Of a stretch of 64,000 bases of DNA, positions 1-8,956 are shown one piece after another. The translations under genes and the position numbers were made by a program. Within the stretch, counting starts at the first letter, position 1. Each line of letters begins with the position of its first letter. The stretch is from Azospirillum humicireducens. GTDB lineage: Bacteria > Pseudomonadota > Alphaproteobacteria > Azospirillales > Azospirillaceae. The notes under the pieces are model-generated. The model did not search any database. It was not told the origin of the DNA and worked only from the letters and a program-made list of their open reading frames with translations. The DNA lies in the NCBI RefSeq assembly GCF_001639105.2, contig NZ_CP015285.1, positions 62,001 through 126,000 of the forward strand. The letters run 5' to 3'.

Positions 1-431
1 ACGACCTCCCACACCTCTTCACGGTCGCGGATATAGGCCAGGGCGGCGTCCAGTTCGTCCGCGGTCAGCGCCTCCCCACCCGGACCGACCATCTCGCGGC
101 GGAAGCAGAAGCGGCAATAGACCGCACAGGCATGCAGCGGTTTCAGCAGGACCCGATCGGGATAGCGGTGGACGATGCCCTTCACCGGGCTGCGCGCCCC
201 GTCGCCGATGGGGTCTTCCAGTTCCTCCGGCGTGCTGTACGCCTCGGCGGGGGACGGGACGTATTGGGCGTAGAGCGGGTCCTGCGGATCCGTACGTCCG
301 GCCAGCGTCTCGCGCAGGTACGGGGTCAGCGCCACGGCGTAGCGGTCGGCGACCGAGCGCACGGCGTCGCCAGCCTCCGGTGTCATCAGCCCGGCGGCCA
401 CCAGATCGGAAACGCTGTGCAGGGCCTTCAT
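1..431 (-). CDS. KamA/EpmB-family radical SAM aminomutase (5' part)
   Basis: The gene runs off the left edge; 143 codons from the ATG at 431 are visible. The N-terminal helical part is followed by HRYPDRVLLKPLHACAVYCR and then FCFRREMVG, which supplies the CxxxCxxC cluster of radical SAM enzymes (CAVYCRFC). The surrounding residues match the lysine 2,3-aminomutase family. By family knowledge these enzymes use a 4Fe-4S cluster, SAM and PLP to convert L-lysine to beta-lysine. The EpmB branch acts in modification of elongation factor P. The FCFRR form of the motif is closer to EpmB-like proteins than to clostridial KamA, but the PLP-binding region lies outside the window, so free-lysine mutase versus EF-P modification cannot be settled. 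It is divergent from the glycerophosphodiesterase, with 66 bp between the starts. Confidence 0.85.
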   Translation of the reverse strand, partial: MKALHSVSDLVAAGLMTPEAGDAVRSVADRYAVALTPYLRETLAGRTDPQDPLYAQYVPSPAEAYSTPEELEDPIGDGARSPVKGIVHRYPDRVLLKPLHACAVYCRFCFRREMVGPGGEALTADELDAALAYIRDREEVWEV

Positions 432-497
432 CGCTCTTTCCCGTCTCGACGGAATGGGTCATGTAGGAAAGCGACCGCTCTTACTCCTGCGAGACCC

Positions 498-1241
498 ATG
501 CTGTCGACTCTTCCCCGCCTGATCGGCCATCGCGGCGCCAAGGAAAATGCGCCGGAGAACACGCTCGCCTCGATCCGGGAGGCCGCCCGCCAGGGCGCCC
601 GCTGGGTGGAGGTGGATGTCATGCTGACCCGCGACCAGCGCCCGGTGCTGATCCATGACGACACGCTGGACCGCACCACCACCGGCACCGGCCCGGTGCC
701 GCTGCTGGATCTGGCGGACCTCCAGCAGCTCGACGCCGGACGCTGGTTCGATGCCGGCTTCGTCGGCGAACAGGTGCCGACGCTGGAGGCGGCGGTGGCG
801 CTGATCCACGACCTCGGCCTCGGCCTGAACCTGGAGATCAAGCCCTATCCGGGGCAGGAGGAGATCACCGCGGAGGTGGCGCTGAACAGTCTGCGCCCGC
901 TCTGGCCGGCCGGCCGGCCGCTCCTGTTGTCCAGCTTCGAGGTGTCCTGCCTGGAGGTTGCCCAGCGCCTGTGGCCGGAGATTCCCCGCGGCTACCTGCT
1001 GTGGGATCCGCCGTCCGACTGGTCGGCCATCGCCGACCGCATCGGAGCTGCGACCCTGAATGTCGATCAGGAGCGCCAGACGGCCGAGACTGTGGCGGAA
1101 TACCGCGCCACCGGACGGCCGGTGCTGAGCTATACCGTCAACGACGCCGGCCGGGCGCGAACGCTGTTCGGCTGGGGCGTGTCCGCGGTCTTCACCGACG
1201 CACCGGGCCGGCTGGCGCGGGAGTTGGGTGCGGATGCCTGA
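498..1241 (+). CDS. glycerophosphodiester phosphodiesterase
   Basis: A 247-residue GDPD-domain protein, the normal length of a cytoplasmic UgpQ-type enzyme. It would hydrolyse glycerophosphodiesters to sn-glycerol 3-phosphate and an alcohol. Family landmarks are visible in order: LIGHRGAKENAPENT near the start with the first catalytic His, EVDVMLTRD with the metal ligands, IHDDTLDRTT with the second His, LNLEIKP, and a C-terminal VFTDAP typical of the last strand. No signal peptide is seen. The ATG at 498 is chosen because the conserved barrel begins a few residues later; the open frame extends upstream to 132 but that part overlaps the divergent radical SAM gene and has no family similarity. 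Confidence 0.9.
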   Translation: MLSTLPRLIGHRGAKENAPENTLASIREAARQGARWVEVDVMLTRDQRPVLIHDDTLDRTTTGTGPVPLLDLADLQQLDAGRWFDAGFVGEQVPTLEAAVALIHDLGLGLNLEIKPYPGQEEITAEVALNSLRPLWPAGRPLLLSSFEVSCLEVAQRLWPEIPRGYLLWDPPSDWSAIADRIGAATLNVDQERQTAETVAEYRATGRPVLSYTVNDAGRARTLFGWGVSAVFTDAPGRLARELGADA

Positions 1242-1391
1242 CAGGCGTGTCTGACAATGGGCCGGAGGAGCGGTCGACGGGCTGACGCTTCCGTTCGCGA
1301 CTGCGGCAAATCGTGAACGTTTTTTGCGCGGCGGGCTGAATCCGCTCGTAGGGCGGGCCGATTCCTCATATATAGAACCGCATTGGCGATC

Positions 1392-1425
1392 CCGCCGGAA
1401 CCCATGTGGATTCCGGCGGAGCTTT
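1392..1425 (+). terminator. inverted repeat, possible terminator or leader hairpin
   Basis: CCGCCGGAA (1392-1400) pairs perfectly with TTCCGGCGG (1411-1419) around a 10-nt loop, followed by AGCTTTT. It lies in the 256-bp gap between the glycerophosphodiesterase and the nitronate-monooxygenase-like gene. It could end the first transcript or sit in the leader of the second. The rest of the gap shows no gene. Confidence 0.4.
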
Positions 1426-1497
1426 TCGTCGTCTGGTTGTCCGCCGCTTTTGATCCGGTGTCCCACGGGGCGCCACGTTCGGTCTTTGGAGGGTTCG

Positions 1498-2895
1498 TTG
1501 AAGGCGTTGAAGCCGTTGCAGATGTCCGGCCGGGAGGTTCTGCCGCTCGTCGAGGGTGGCAAGGGTATTGCCGTTTCCAACGGCGAAAGCTCCGGCGCCT
1601 GGGCGGCGGCCGGCGGAATTGGCACCTTTTCGGGTGTCAACGCCGACAGCTACGATGAGAACGGCAACCTTCTGCCGCAGATCTACAAGGGCAAGACCCG
1701 GCGCGAGCGCCACGACGAGCTGATTGCCTTCGGCATCGAGGGCGGCATCGCCCAGGCGCGCATCGCGCATGAGACGTCGAACGGCCAAGGCCGCATCCAT
1801 ATGAACGTCCTGTGGGAAATGGGCGGCGCGGAGCACATTCTGCATGGCGTGCTGGAAGGCTCGCAGGGGCTGATCCATGGCGTCACCTGCGGCGCCGGCA
1901 TGCCGTACAAGGTTGCCGAGATCGCGGTGCGCTACGGCGTCCATTACTACCCGATCGTGTCCTCGGCCCGCGCCTTCCGGGCGCTTTGGCTGCGCGCCTA
2001 TCACAAGTTCCGCGAACATCTGGGCGGCGTGGTCTACGAGGATCCGTGGCTGGCCGGCGGCCATAACGGCCTGTCCAACTCCGAAGACCCGCAGAAGCCG
2101 GAGGATCCGTTCCCCCGCGTCCTGGCCCTGCGCCAGATGATGAACAGCTTCGGGCTGAACGATACCCCCATCGTGATGGCGGGCGGCGTCTGGTGGCTGT
2201 CGGAGTGGGAGGACTGGATCGACAACCCCGATCTGGGCCCGGTCGCCTTCCAGTTCGGCACCCGTCCGCTGCTGACCCAGGAGAGCCCGATCTCCATGGC
2301 GTGGAAGCGCAAGCTGGTCGCGCTGCAACCGGGCGACGTCTTCCTGAACCGCTTCTCTCCGACCGGCTTCTATTCGTCGGCGGTGAAGAACCCCTTCCTG
2401 CTGGACCTGATGGCCCGGTCGGAGCGCCAGATCGCCTATCTGTCCAAGCCGGTGGGCGAGCATTCGGCCGAATTCCCGGTCGGTCCGCGCGGCCGTCCAG
2501 TCTATGTGACCGAAAGCGACAAGCAGCGCGCCGAAGGCTGGCTGTCCCAGGGCTTCACCACCGCGCTGAAGACGCCGGACAGCACGCTGGTCTTCGTCAC
2601 CCCCCAGCAGTCGGAAAAGATCCTGCACGATCAGGTCGACTGCATGGGCTGCCTGTCGGCCTGCGGCTTCTCCAACTGGGCGCAGAACGAAGAAGGGACG
2701 ACGGGCAAGCGCGCCGATCCGCGGTCCTTCTGCATCCAGAAGACGCTTCAGGCGGTGAGCCACACCGACGACTGCGAGAACCAGCTGATGTTCGCGGGGC
2801 ACAACGCCTACCGCTTCGCCAGCGATCCCTACTACAATGACGGCTTCATCCCGACGGTGAAGCAGCTCGTTGAGCGGATCGCCACCGGTTACTGA
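1498..2895 (+). CDS. nitronate monooxygenase-like FMN protein
   Basis: A 465-residue protein resembling 2-nitropropane dioxygenase/nitronate monooxygenase relatives, a TIM-barrel FMN family. The glycine-rich segments GGKGIAVSNGESSGAW and IVMAGGVWWLSEWEDWI, followed by FQFGTRPLL, fit phosphate/FMN binding at the C-terminal end of a barrel. The C-terminal third carries DCMGCLSACGFSNWA and a later Cys (SFCIQK), a cysteine grouping not found in classical nitronate monooxygenases that may hold metal or a cluster (inference). The TTG at 1498 is preferred because GGAGGG lies 4-5 nt upstream; an in-frame ATG at 1522 is the alternative. The substrate is unknown. Confidence 0.75.
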   Translation: MKALKPLQMSGREVLPLVEGGKGIAVSNGESSGAWAAAGGIGTFSGVNADSYDENGNLLPQIYKGKTRRERHDELIAFGIEGGIAQARIAHETSNGQGRIHMNVLWEMGGAEHILHGVLEGSQGLIHGVTCGAGMPYKVAEIAVRYGVHYYPIVSSARAFRALWLRAYHKFREHLGGVVYEDPWLAGGHNGLSNSEDPQKPEDPFPRVLALRQMMNSFGLNDTPIVMAGGVWWLSEWEDWIDNPDLGPVAFQFGTRPLLTQESPISMAWKRKLVALQPGDVFLNRFSPTGFYSSAVKNPFLLDLMARSERQIAYLSKPVGEHSAEFPVGPRGRPVYVTESDKQRAEGWLSQGFTTALKTPDSTLVFVTPQQSEKILHDQVDCMGCLSACGFSNWAQNEEGTTGKRADPRSFCIQKTLQAVSHTDDCENQLMFAGHNAYRFASDPYYNDGFIPTVKQLVERIATGY

Positions 2896-2919
2896 CCGGT
2901 TGCGGTCCCGGACCGACAG

Positions 2920-2947
2920 GGCCGCCGGCGGGTGACTGCCGGCGGCC
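2920..2947 (+). terminator. GC-rich hairpin after the nitronate-monooxygenase-like gene
   Basis: GGCCGCCGGC (2920-2929) and GCCGGCGGCC (2938-2947) form a 10-bp perfect stem with an 8-nt loop, 25 bp after the stop codon. It is followed by TTC rather than a long T-run, so termination strength is uncertain. Confidence 0.55.
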
Positions 2948-2960
2948 TTCGCATTGGACC

Positions 2961-3005
2961 GGTCCGGTTGACGCCTGTCCGGTCGATGCCTGTCCGGTTG
3001 ACGTC
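2961..3005. repeat. three tandem 15-bp repeats upstream of irr
   Basis: Three adjacent 15-bp units: GGTCCGGTTGACGCC, TGTCCGGTCGATGCC and TGTCCGGTTGACGTC. They differ at only a few positions. They lie between the preceding terminator hairpin and irr, about 130 bp before the irr start. They may be a slippage product or reiterated binding sites. Confidence 0.7.
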
Positions 3006-3132
3006 GGTGCGACAATAACTTGCGCCGTCTTTCCGATTGGTTTTACAGTTGAACGGTCTGCGGCCTTGTGCCGCGGTCCTGTCCTGGACCTTCGTGTCCG
3101 CCCCCTGTGTCGACCGAACGGGTGCCGCGCCC

Positions 3133-3564
3133 ATGATGACCGCCGAACGCCCTTTCAAGCGAGCTCTCGACCGGCTGAACGGTGCCGGGCTGCGCCCGAC
3201 CCGCCAGCGCCTTGGTCTCGCCCGGCTGCTGTTCGAAGGCTGTGACCGGCATGTGACCGCGGAACAACTGCATGGCGAGGCGCTGGCCGCCGACCTGCCG
3301 GTGTCGCTGGCGACCGTCTACAACACGCTGAACCAGTTCACGTCCGCCGGTCTGCTGCGCGAGGTTGTGGTGGAGGCGGGCAAGTCCTATTTCGACACCA
3401 ACACCAGCGACCACCACCATTTCTTCGTCGAATCCACCGGCCGGCTTGAAGATATCCCCGCCGATCGCCTGATGGTGCGGAACCTGCCCACCGCGCCGGC
3501 TGGCACCCGCGTCGCCCGCGTCGACGTGATTGTCCGCCTCATCGAGGATGATGGCAGCGTCTGA
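3133..3564 (+). CDS. irr: Fur-family iron response regulator Irr
   Basis: A 143-residue Fur-superfamily protein: an N-terminal winged helix (residues about 10-85, with LRPTRQRLGLARLLF and LATVYNTLNQFTSAGL) and a short dimerisation domain. The DHHHFF motif at residues 93-98 is the tri-histidine signature of Irr, where it takes part in heme sensing. The cysteine-containing N-terminal heme motif known from Bradyrhizobium Irr is absent; many Irr proteins lack it. Irr in alphaproteobacteria controls heme synthesis and iron storage or uptake genes in response to heme status. Tandem ATG codons at 3133 and 3136 both fit; translation upstream to 3037 looks non-coding. Confidence 0.9.
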   Translation: MMTAERPFKRALDRLNGAGLRPTRQRLGLARLLFEGCDRHVTAEQLHGEALAADLPVSLATVYNTLNQFTSAGLLREVVVEAGKSYFDTNTSDHHHFFVESTGRLEDIPADRLMVRNLPTAPAGTRVARVDVIVRLIEDDGSV

Positions 3565-3595
3565 TCCACTCCTGCCGTTCGGTGCCAGCCGGCGT

Positions 3596-3832
3596 TCAGG
3601 CCTCGTCGCCCGTCACGCTCGGACTGGCGGGGCGGTCGACGAAGGGCCAGCGCATATAGGCGAAAACCCAGACGGCCACGACGTTCAGGTACGGGAACAG
3701 CAGCAGCAGGATCCACAATGGGCTGCGCCCGGCTTTCGCCAGCACCCAGCCGCCGGCGATCAGCGTATAGGTCGTGACGATCGACCCGATCAGCAGCTCC
3801 CAGAAGCCCAGATGGATGATGGTGTCCGTCAT
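3596..3832 (-). CDS. small two-helix membrane protein, downstream paralog
   Basis: 78 residues with two hydrophobic segments: about residues 8-29 (LGFWELLIGSIVTTYTLIAG) and 40-58 (PLWILLLLFPYLNVVAVWVF). It ends with the motif RWPF and a short polar tail. Its ATG overlaps the stop of the preceding gene by 4 nt (ATGA), so the two are very probably translationally coupled. Both share the core (R/F)SPLWxLxxLxP followed by VVA, a variable stretch and RWP, so they are tandem paralogs. No known function is recognised. Confidence 0.75.
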   Translation of the reverse strand: MTDTIIHLGFWELLIGSIVTTYTLIAGGWVLAKAGRSPLWILLLLFPYLNVVAVWVFAYMRWPFVDRPASPSVTGDEA

Positions 3833-4059
3833 GCCGTCCTCCGCGCCTTGACCTTGCGGGCTTCGCGCACCGGCAGAACCGGCCAGCGGCTGTGCGCCAT
3901 CACGCCGATCGCGACCACATGGCCCAGCGGCAGCAGCGCGAACAGCGCCCACAAGGGCGAGAAGCCCGCCCGGCGCAGGATCCGTGCCATCGGCCAGACG
4001 ATTGCGACCTGGAACAGCATCAGCCCCAGCAGCGGGCTGTTGACGTAATCCTCAAGCAT
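3829..4059 (-). CDS. small two-helix membrane protein, upstream paralog
   Basis: 76 residues, predicted inner-membrane protein with segments at about residues 7-22 (SPLLGLMLFQVAIVWP) and 33-52 (PLWALFALLPLGHVVAIGVM), then SRWPVLP and a basic tail. The start at 4059 is backed by a CCTCCTCCCC complement (4072-4081), a strong but slightly distant ribosome-binding sequence. It forms a coupled pair with the next gene. The loop between helices (RRAGFSPLW) is basic, suggesting a cytoplasmic hairpin. Function unknown. Confidence 0.75.
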   Translation of the reverse strand: MLEDYVNSPLLGLMLFQVAIVWPMARILRRAGFSPLWALFALLPLGHVVAIGVMAHSRWPVLPVREARKVKARRTA

Positions 4060-4288
4060 GCCGGCCCGGACCCTCCTCCCCATGGTTGAGGGGCAGAGAA
4101 GCGCGGGCCGTCGGCTTTGTCGAGCCAAACTTTTCCAGCACCGGCTTTCCGGTACTGCCCGCCGCCCCACAAGTTCCCTCCCGCATCGGGAGTACACGAG
4201 CGTGAAATCAATTGGTAGGGCATGCTACAGTTCGTCGCGTCCGGCCCAACCGGCTTGACGTTCTCTGGAATTCAGCTGCGGCGGACTC

Positions 4289-6424
4289 TTGCCTTTGACG
4301 GATTTCTCCGAACCGGCCGGCGCCGCGCGCGGATGGTGGCGGCAGCGGCGACCGGGCGCGGCGCCTCGATCACCGGTCGCTGGCATGCGCATCGGCTTGC
4401 TTGCGGCGGTGATCGCCGGCTTCTGGCTGGTGGCCTATGCCGATCTGGAACGTGCGCGCGACCGGGCGCTGCAGGATGGCCTGCGCCAGACCGCCAACCT
4501 GTCGCGCCTGTTGGAGGAGGATGCCCGCCGCATCCTCGTTGTTGCCGGACGCGCGCTCTACGCGGTGGCCGAAGGCGGGCGGATTCCCCCCTATCTGCTG
4601 GCTGACGCAGTCGGGTTTTCCGGGGCGGAGACCGGTCCTGGACTGGCGCTGCGCAGCCTGCTGGTGGTGGAGCCGGATGGGCGGGTCAGGGAGGCCGTCG
4701 GGCTGGATGCCCCGACCTCCGTTGCCGGAACCCCGCCGGCCGAGGCGGCGCGCACCGGATCGGCGGCCTTTGTCGGTCCCTACCAGGAGCCGGGTGGAGG
4801 CTGGCGCGCCGCCCTGGTCCGGCCGCTCGCCGACGGCGGCGGCGTCGTCATGGCGATACTCGACCTCGACCGCTTCGCCCGGCTCTACGCCACGCAGGAT
4901 ATCGGTCCGCGCAGCTACATTCTGCTGTATGGCGAGGACGGGGTGGTCCTGGCCTATTCACGGCCAAGCGAGTTTCTGGATCGCGACCGTGCCGCTTTCG
5001 CTGCGTTCGTGCCTCGCCTGCCAAGTGGGGAAAGCATCCGGACGCTGTCCGGTTTCGATCCGTCGCAAGGGCGCGACCGCATCGGCACGGTCCGTCGCGT
5101 GGCCGACCTGCCGCTCTATGTCTATGTCCGCATCAGCGCCGAGGATGTTCTGGCCGGCTGGTATGCCGACCGCTGGAAACGCGTGCTGGAAACCACTGCT
5201 GTGTCGGTGGTTGTCATGCTCCTGGCTCTGCTGGCCTTGCGGCAGCTCGGCCGGCTGGAGACGACGACCCAGGCGTTGCGGGCCAGCGAGCGCCGGTCGC
5301 AGGCCCTGTTCGACAGCAGTTTCCAGATCATGGGGCTGCTGTCCCCCGACGGGCGGGTGCTGGCCTTGAACCGGCCCGCCTGCGCCCTGGCCGGCCTGCC
5401 GGCGGAGGCGCTGATCGGGCGCCGCGCCTGGGAGTTCCGTGGTTGGGCCCGCACCGACGAATTGGCGGAGGCCTTCCGCCAGTCGATCGGAAAGGCGGCT
5501 TCCGGCCTCTTCGTCCGCTATGAGACCGACGTGATCGCCGACGGCGTCACCCGGGTGATGGATGTGACGATCAAGCCGGTCTTCGACGACCGGGGGGACG
5601 TGAGCGTGCTGGTGGTCGAGGCGCGCGATATTACCGAACGGGTGGAGGCGGCCGGCCGGCTCGCCGCCGCGCTCGACCAGGCGGAGGCCGCCAATCGTGC
5701 CAAGAGCGCCTTCCTCGCCACCATGAGCCACGAGCTGCGCACGCCGCTGAACGCGATCATCGGCTTTTCGGACATCATGTTGCATGAGCTGTTCGGCCCG
5801 CTGGGCAGCCCGCGCTACCAGGATTATGCGCGTCATGTGCAGAACAGCGGACGCCATCTGCTGGATCTCATCAACGACGTGCTGGACATGTCGAAGCTGG
5901 AGGCCGGGCGCTACACGCTGGACGAAAGCTGGATGGAGCCGGCCGCCGCCATCGAGACCTGCCGGGCGCTGGCGGCGGTTCCGGCCGATGCGGGCGGGGT
6001 GACGCTGGCGGTCGACTGCGCCCCCGACTTGCCGGGATTGCTGGCCGATGAGCGGGCCTTGCGGCAGGTCCTGCTGAACCTGCTGTCGAATGCTGTGAAG
6101 TTCACGCCGCGTGGCGGCCGGGTGACGGTGACGGCAGGGGTGGAGGCGGGGGGCGGACTCGCCATCGCCGTGTGCGACACCGGCATCGGCATCCCCGCCG
6201 ACGCGCTGGCCCGAATCCTGGAGCCGTTCCAGCAGGCCGACAGCAGCATCCCCGGCCGGTTCGGCGGCACCGGGCTCGGCCTGTCGATCTGCCGCGACCT
6301 GATGGCCCTGCATGGCGGCAGCCTGTCCATCGACAGCGAGCCGGGCCGCGGCACCACCGTCACCATCCGCTTCCCCGCCGCCCGTGTCGCCCAGCCGGTT
6401 GCGGCCGACGGGATGCAGGCGTAA
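4289..6424 (+). CDS. membrane sensor histidine kinase with PAS domain
   Basis: About 711 residues from a TTG at 4289, or 679 from the ATG at 4385; no clear ribosome-binding site decides. Order of parts: an N-terminal membrane helix (IGLLAAVIAGFWLVAY), a periplasmic Cache/PDC-like sensor of about 240 residues, a second membrane helix (VSVVVMLLALLAL), a PAS domain (about 330-450), HisKA with the phospho-acceptor H481 in TMSHELRTPLN, and an HATPase_c with N (LLNLLSNAVKFT), G1 (DTGIGIP) and G2 (GGTGLGLSI) boxes. No receiver domain is attached and no response regulator gene adjoins it, so its partner is unknown. The 230 bp before it hold no gene. Confidence 0.88.
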   Translation: MPLTDFSEPAGAARGWWRQRRPGAAPRSPVAGMRIGLLAAVIAGFWLVAYADLERARDRALQDGLRQTANLSRLLEEDARRILVVAGRALYAVAEGGRIPPYLLADAVGFSGAETGPGLALRSLLVVEPDGRVREAVGLDAPTSVAGTPPAEAARTGSAAFVGPYQEPGGGWRAALVRPLADGGGVVMAILDLDRFARLYATQDIGPRSYILLYGEDGVVLAYSRPSEFLDRDRAAFAAFVPRLPSGESIRTLSGFDPSQGRDRIGTVRRVADLPLYVYVRISAEDVLAGWYADRWKRVLETTAVSVVVMLLALLALRQLGRLETTTQALRASERRSQALFDSSFQIMGLLSPDGRVLALNRPACALAGLPAEALIGRRAWEFRGWARTDELAEAFRQSIGKAASGLFVRYETDVIADGVTRVMDVTIKPVFDDRGDVSVLVVEARDITERVEAAGRLAAALDQAEAANRAKSAFLATMSHELRTPLNAIIGFSDIMLHELFGPLGSPRYQDYARHVQNSGRHLLDLINDVLDMSKLEAGRYTLDESWMEPAAAIETCRALAAVPADAGGVTLAVDCAPDLPGLLADERALRQVLLNLLSNAVKFTPRGGRVTVTAGVEAGGGLAIAVCDTGIGIPADALARILEPFQQADSSIPGRFGGTGLGLSICRDLMALHGGSLSIDSEPGRGTTVTIRFPAARVAQPVAADGMQA

Positions 6425-6461
6425 GCCTGTCGCCGGTGAAACGGAGCGAGAGGCGGACGGG

Positions 6462-6683
6462 ATGATCGGGAATGACGGAAAGCCGGTGTCCAAGGAGGCG
6501 CTGCGCCAGCATATCGCCGCCTACAACGGCCAGTCGCGCGGCTCCAAGGAGTTTGCGGCGATCCCGCGCGCTCTGGTCACCATCCTGGACGGGCTGAAGC
6601 CTGGCAAGACCGGCTACGTCAAATGCCTGGACGGTCAGGTGCAGCTGTCGCGCCGCAAGGACAACAGCGTCTCGGCCGGCTGA
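6462..6683 (+). CDS. hypothetical 73-aa protein
   Basis: A short, soluble, mildly basic protein, with no membrane helix, signal peptide or known motif. The start ATG at 6462 follows a GGAGCGAGAGG purine-rich stretch and the gene lies 37 bp after the kinase, in the same direction, so it may be co-transcribed. A strong terminator hairpin follows the stop closely, which supports it as the last gene of a transcription unit. A single Cys (KCLDGQ) is present. I do not recognise the family. Confidence 0.6.
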   Translation: MIGNDGKPVSKEALRQHIAAYNGQSRGSKEFAAIPRALVTILDGLKPGKTGYVKCLDGQVQLSRRKDNSVSAG

Positions 6684-6685
6684 CG

Positions 6686-6724
6686 AAAAAAGCGCCCCTC
6701 CCCGGCGTGGGGAAGGGCGCTTTC
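6686..6724. terminator. bidirectional rho-independent terminator
   Basis: AAAAAAGCGCCCCTCCCC then GGGGAAGGGCGCTTT: a GC-rich stem (6691-6721) flanked by an A-run on one side and T's on the other. It separates the 73-aa gene (+) from actP (-), which converge on it. Confidence 0.85.
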
Positions 6725-6747
6725 CATCGGACCATCAGCCCCGGCGG

Positions 6748-8418
6748 TCAGTGCTTTGCCGCAGCAGCGGCGCCGATGCCGGTCTGGGAGCGGACGAACT
6801 GGTCCTCGAAGGCCTCGCGCTCGGCGCGTGCCGACGCGCTGCTGTCCAGCTTCGACACGATGATGGTGACGATGAAGGCCAGGGTCATCGAGAACAGGGC
6901 CGGCTGCTCGTACGGGAAGATCGGCTTCGGGTTGTTCAGAACCACGACCCACACGGCGTTCGACAGGATCACCAGCGTCACCGCGGAAATCAGGCCGGCG
7001 ATGCCGCCCGCCAGCGCGCCGCGGGTGGTCAGCCCCTTCCAGTACATCGACAGGATCAGCACCGGGAAGTTCACAGACGCCGCGACGCCGAAGGTCAGGC
7101 CGACCAGGAAGGCGACGTTCTGCTTCTCGAACGCGATGCCCAGCACGACGGCCAGCACGCCCAGGACCAGCGAGGCGATCTTGGACACGCGCATCTCCTC
7201 GCGCTCCGTCGCCTCGCCCTTGCGGATCACGCGGGCGTAGAGGTCGTGCGCGATGGCCGAAGCGCCGGCCAGAGCCAGGCCCGACACCACCGCCAGGATG
7301 GTGGCGAAGGCGACCGCCGACAGGAAGCCGAGGAACAGGTCGCCGCCCAGCGCCTTGGCCAGATGCATCACCGGCATGTTGCCGCCGCCGATCAGCTTGC
7401 CGCCGACCTTGCCGCCTTCGAAGAACTGCGGGTCGGTGCCGACGATGGTGATCGCCGCCATTCCCAGCACGCAGACGATCAGGAAGAAGAAGCCGATGAA
7501 GCCCGACGCGTAGAAGACCGACTTGCGGGCCTCGCGCGCGTTGGGGACGGTGAAGAAGCGCATCATGATGTGCGGCAGCGCGGCGGTGCCGAACAGCAGG
7601 CCCAGCGACAGCGACACCGCCGACACCGGGTCGGCCAGCAGCGTGCCCGGCCCCATGATCTTCACCCCGTCCTTGTGCGAGGCGATGGCGCTCTGGGCGA
7701 TGGCCTCCAGGCTGAAGCCGAAACGCGACAGGGCCAGGAAGGCCAGGATCACGCCGGCGCCCAGGAGAAGCACCGCCTTGATGATCTGCACCCAGGTGGT
7801 GGCGATCATGCCGCCGAAGGTGACGTAGACCACCATCAGCACGCCGACCACGATCACGGCGACGTTGTAGTCCAGCCCGAACAGCAGCTTGATCAGCTGG
7901 CCGGCGCCGACCATCTGGACGATCAGGTAGAAGCACACCACCGTCAGCGAGCCGATGGCGGCGAAGGTGCGGATCTTGCCCTGGTCCAGCCGGTATGAGG
8001 CGATGTCGGCGAAGGTGAAGTGGCCCAGATTGCGCAGCCGCTCCGCCAGCAGGAACAGGATGATCGGCCAGCCGACGAAGAAGCTGATGGTGTAGACGAA
8101 GCCGTCATAGCCCTTGGCGAAGACCAGGCTCGACAGGCCCAGCAGCGTCGCGGCCGACATATAGTCGCCGGCGATGGCCAGACCGTTCTGGAAGCCGCTG
8201 ATGCCACCGCCGGCGGTGTAGAAGTCCGAGGTCGAGCGGGTGCGGCTGGCCGCCCAGTAGGTGATGCCCAAGGTCATCACGACGAAGGCGAGGAACATGG
8301 CGATGGCCGACAGGTTGACCGGCTGCTTTTCCAACTGCCCGACATCGCCGGCGGCAAGCGCCGGCAGGGCGAAGAGGGTGGCGGCAGCCGCGGTCAGGAG
8401 AATCCGGCGGCCGGTCAT
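6748..8418 (-). CDS. actP: cation/acetate symporter ActP
   Basis: A 556-residue sodium:solute symporter of the length and sequence of ActP. A cleavable signal-like N-terminus ([19 protein letters not shown]) is followed by about 13 membrane helices. Family blocks such as [32 protein letters not shown] and [19 protein letters not shown] are seen. It takes up acetate and related short carboxylates. It overlaps the upstream DUF485 gene by 4 nt (ATGA), the usual yjcH-actP arrangement. No acs gene is adjacent. The divergent double-Cache kinase and its regulator are candidate controllers. Confidence 0.95.
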   Translation of the reverse strand: MTGRRILLTAAAATLFALPALAAGDVGQLEKQPVNLSAIAMFLAFVVMTLGITYWAASRTRSTSDFYTAGGGISGFQNGLAIAGDYMSAATLLGLSSLVFAKGYDGFVYTISFFVGWPIILFLLAERLRNLGHFTFADIASYRLDQGKIRTFAAIGSLTVVCFYLIVQMVGAGQLIKLLFGLDYNVAVIVVGVLMVVYVTFGGMIATTWVQIIKAVLLLGAGVILAFLALSRFGFSLEAIAQSAIASHKDGVKIMGPGTLLADPVSAVSLSLGLLFGTAALPHIMMRFFTVPNAREARKSVFYASGFIGFFFLIVCVLGMAAITIVGTDPQFFEGGKVGGKLIGGGNMPVMHLAKALGGDLFLGFLSAVAFATILAVVSGLALAGASAIAHDLYARVIRKGEATEREEMRVSKIASLVLGVLAVVLGIAFEKQNVAFLVGLTFGVAASVNFPVLILSMYWKGLTTRGALAGGIAGLISAVTLVILSNAVWVVVLNNPKPIFPYEQPALFSMTLAFIVTIIVSKLDSSASARAEREAFEDQFVRSQTGIGAAAAAKH

Positions 8419-8738
8419 TGCAGCGTCTCCCGCGTGATCTCGTCGGTCAGGTCCTGGAAGCGGCCGTTGGCGAAATGGGAATAGACGCCCGTCAGCAGCC
8501 AGGACAGGATGATGATCGCCGCTCCGATGGGGAACCCGACGCTGAGGGCCGAATCGTCGGACATCGGCTTGTGCAGCAGGTCCGGCGCGAAGGCGACCAC
8601 CATCATGAAGCTGTAGTAGCCGACCAGCACGATGGCCGACAGGATCAGGGCCAGCCGGCTGCGCTGGCGGACCAGCTCCTGGAATTTCGGGTTCCGGCGG
8701 ACCCGCTCGTAGACCGGAGTGTTCGCGGGGGAGTGCAT
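8415..8738 (-). CDS. yjcH: DUF485 small membrane protein (YjcH-like)
   Basis: 107 residues with two membrane helices ([20 protein letters not shown] and [18 protein letters not shown]), preceded by the [17 protein letters not shown] stretch typical of DUF485. It is an accessory protein encoded with ActP in many proteobacteria. The ATG at 8738 has GGAGGAAAC directly upstream, better than the longer frame to 8771. First gene of the yjcH-actP operon. Confidence 0.92.
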   Translation of the reverse strand: MHSPANTPVYERVRRNPKFQELVRQRSRLALILSAIVLVGYYSFMMVVAFAPDLLHKPMSDDSALSVGFPIGAAIIILSWLLTGVYSHFANGRFQDLTDEITRETLQ

Positions 8739-8818
8739 GTTTCCTCCAGACGCTAATCGTCCTTGTGGCACCCTGTTCGGGCTTATGGTCTTCCGGCTAA
8801 CAAAACACTGTTTCGCAA

Positions 8819-8831
8819 ATTTCCCGGAAAT
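8819..8831. promoter_or_regulatory. palindrome in the yjcH/hybrid-kinase divergent promoter region
   Basis: ATTTCCCGGAAAT is a 13-bp odd palindrome inside an AT-richer stretch of the 218-bp divergent intergenic region. It may be an operator for the yjcH-actP operon or for the kinase gene. No binding family is assigned. Confidence 0.35.
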
Positions 8832-8956
8832 ATGACGAATTGTTTCAGCGCGATTCAGGTAACAATCTCACGCGATTCGCGTTGAGCCACAGCGGCGAAG
8901 CTGGGATGATGCGTGGACCTCCCTGATCCCCGCATCCTGCCGCCCTCGCCCGGAAA

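Noticed and set aside
3010..3060. sigma-70 promoter of irr (TTGCGC...TTACAG)
   Set aside because: Spacing is fine but the -10 match is too poor to list.
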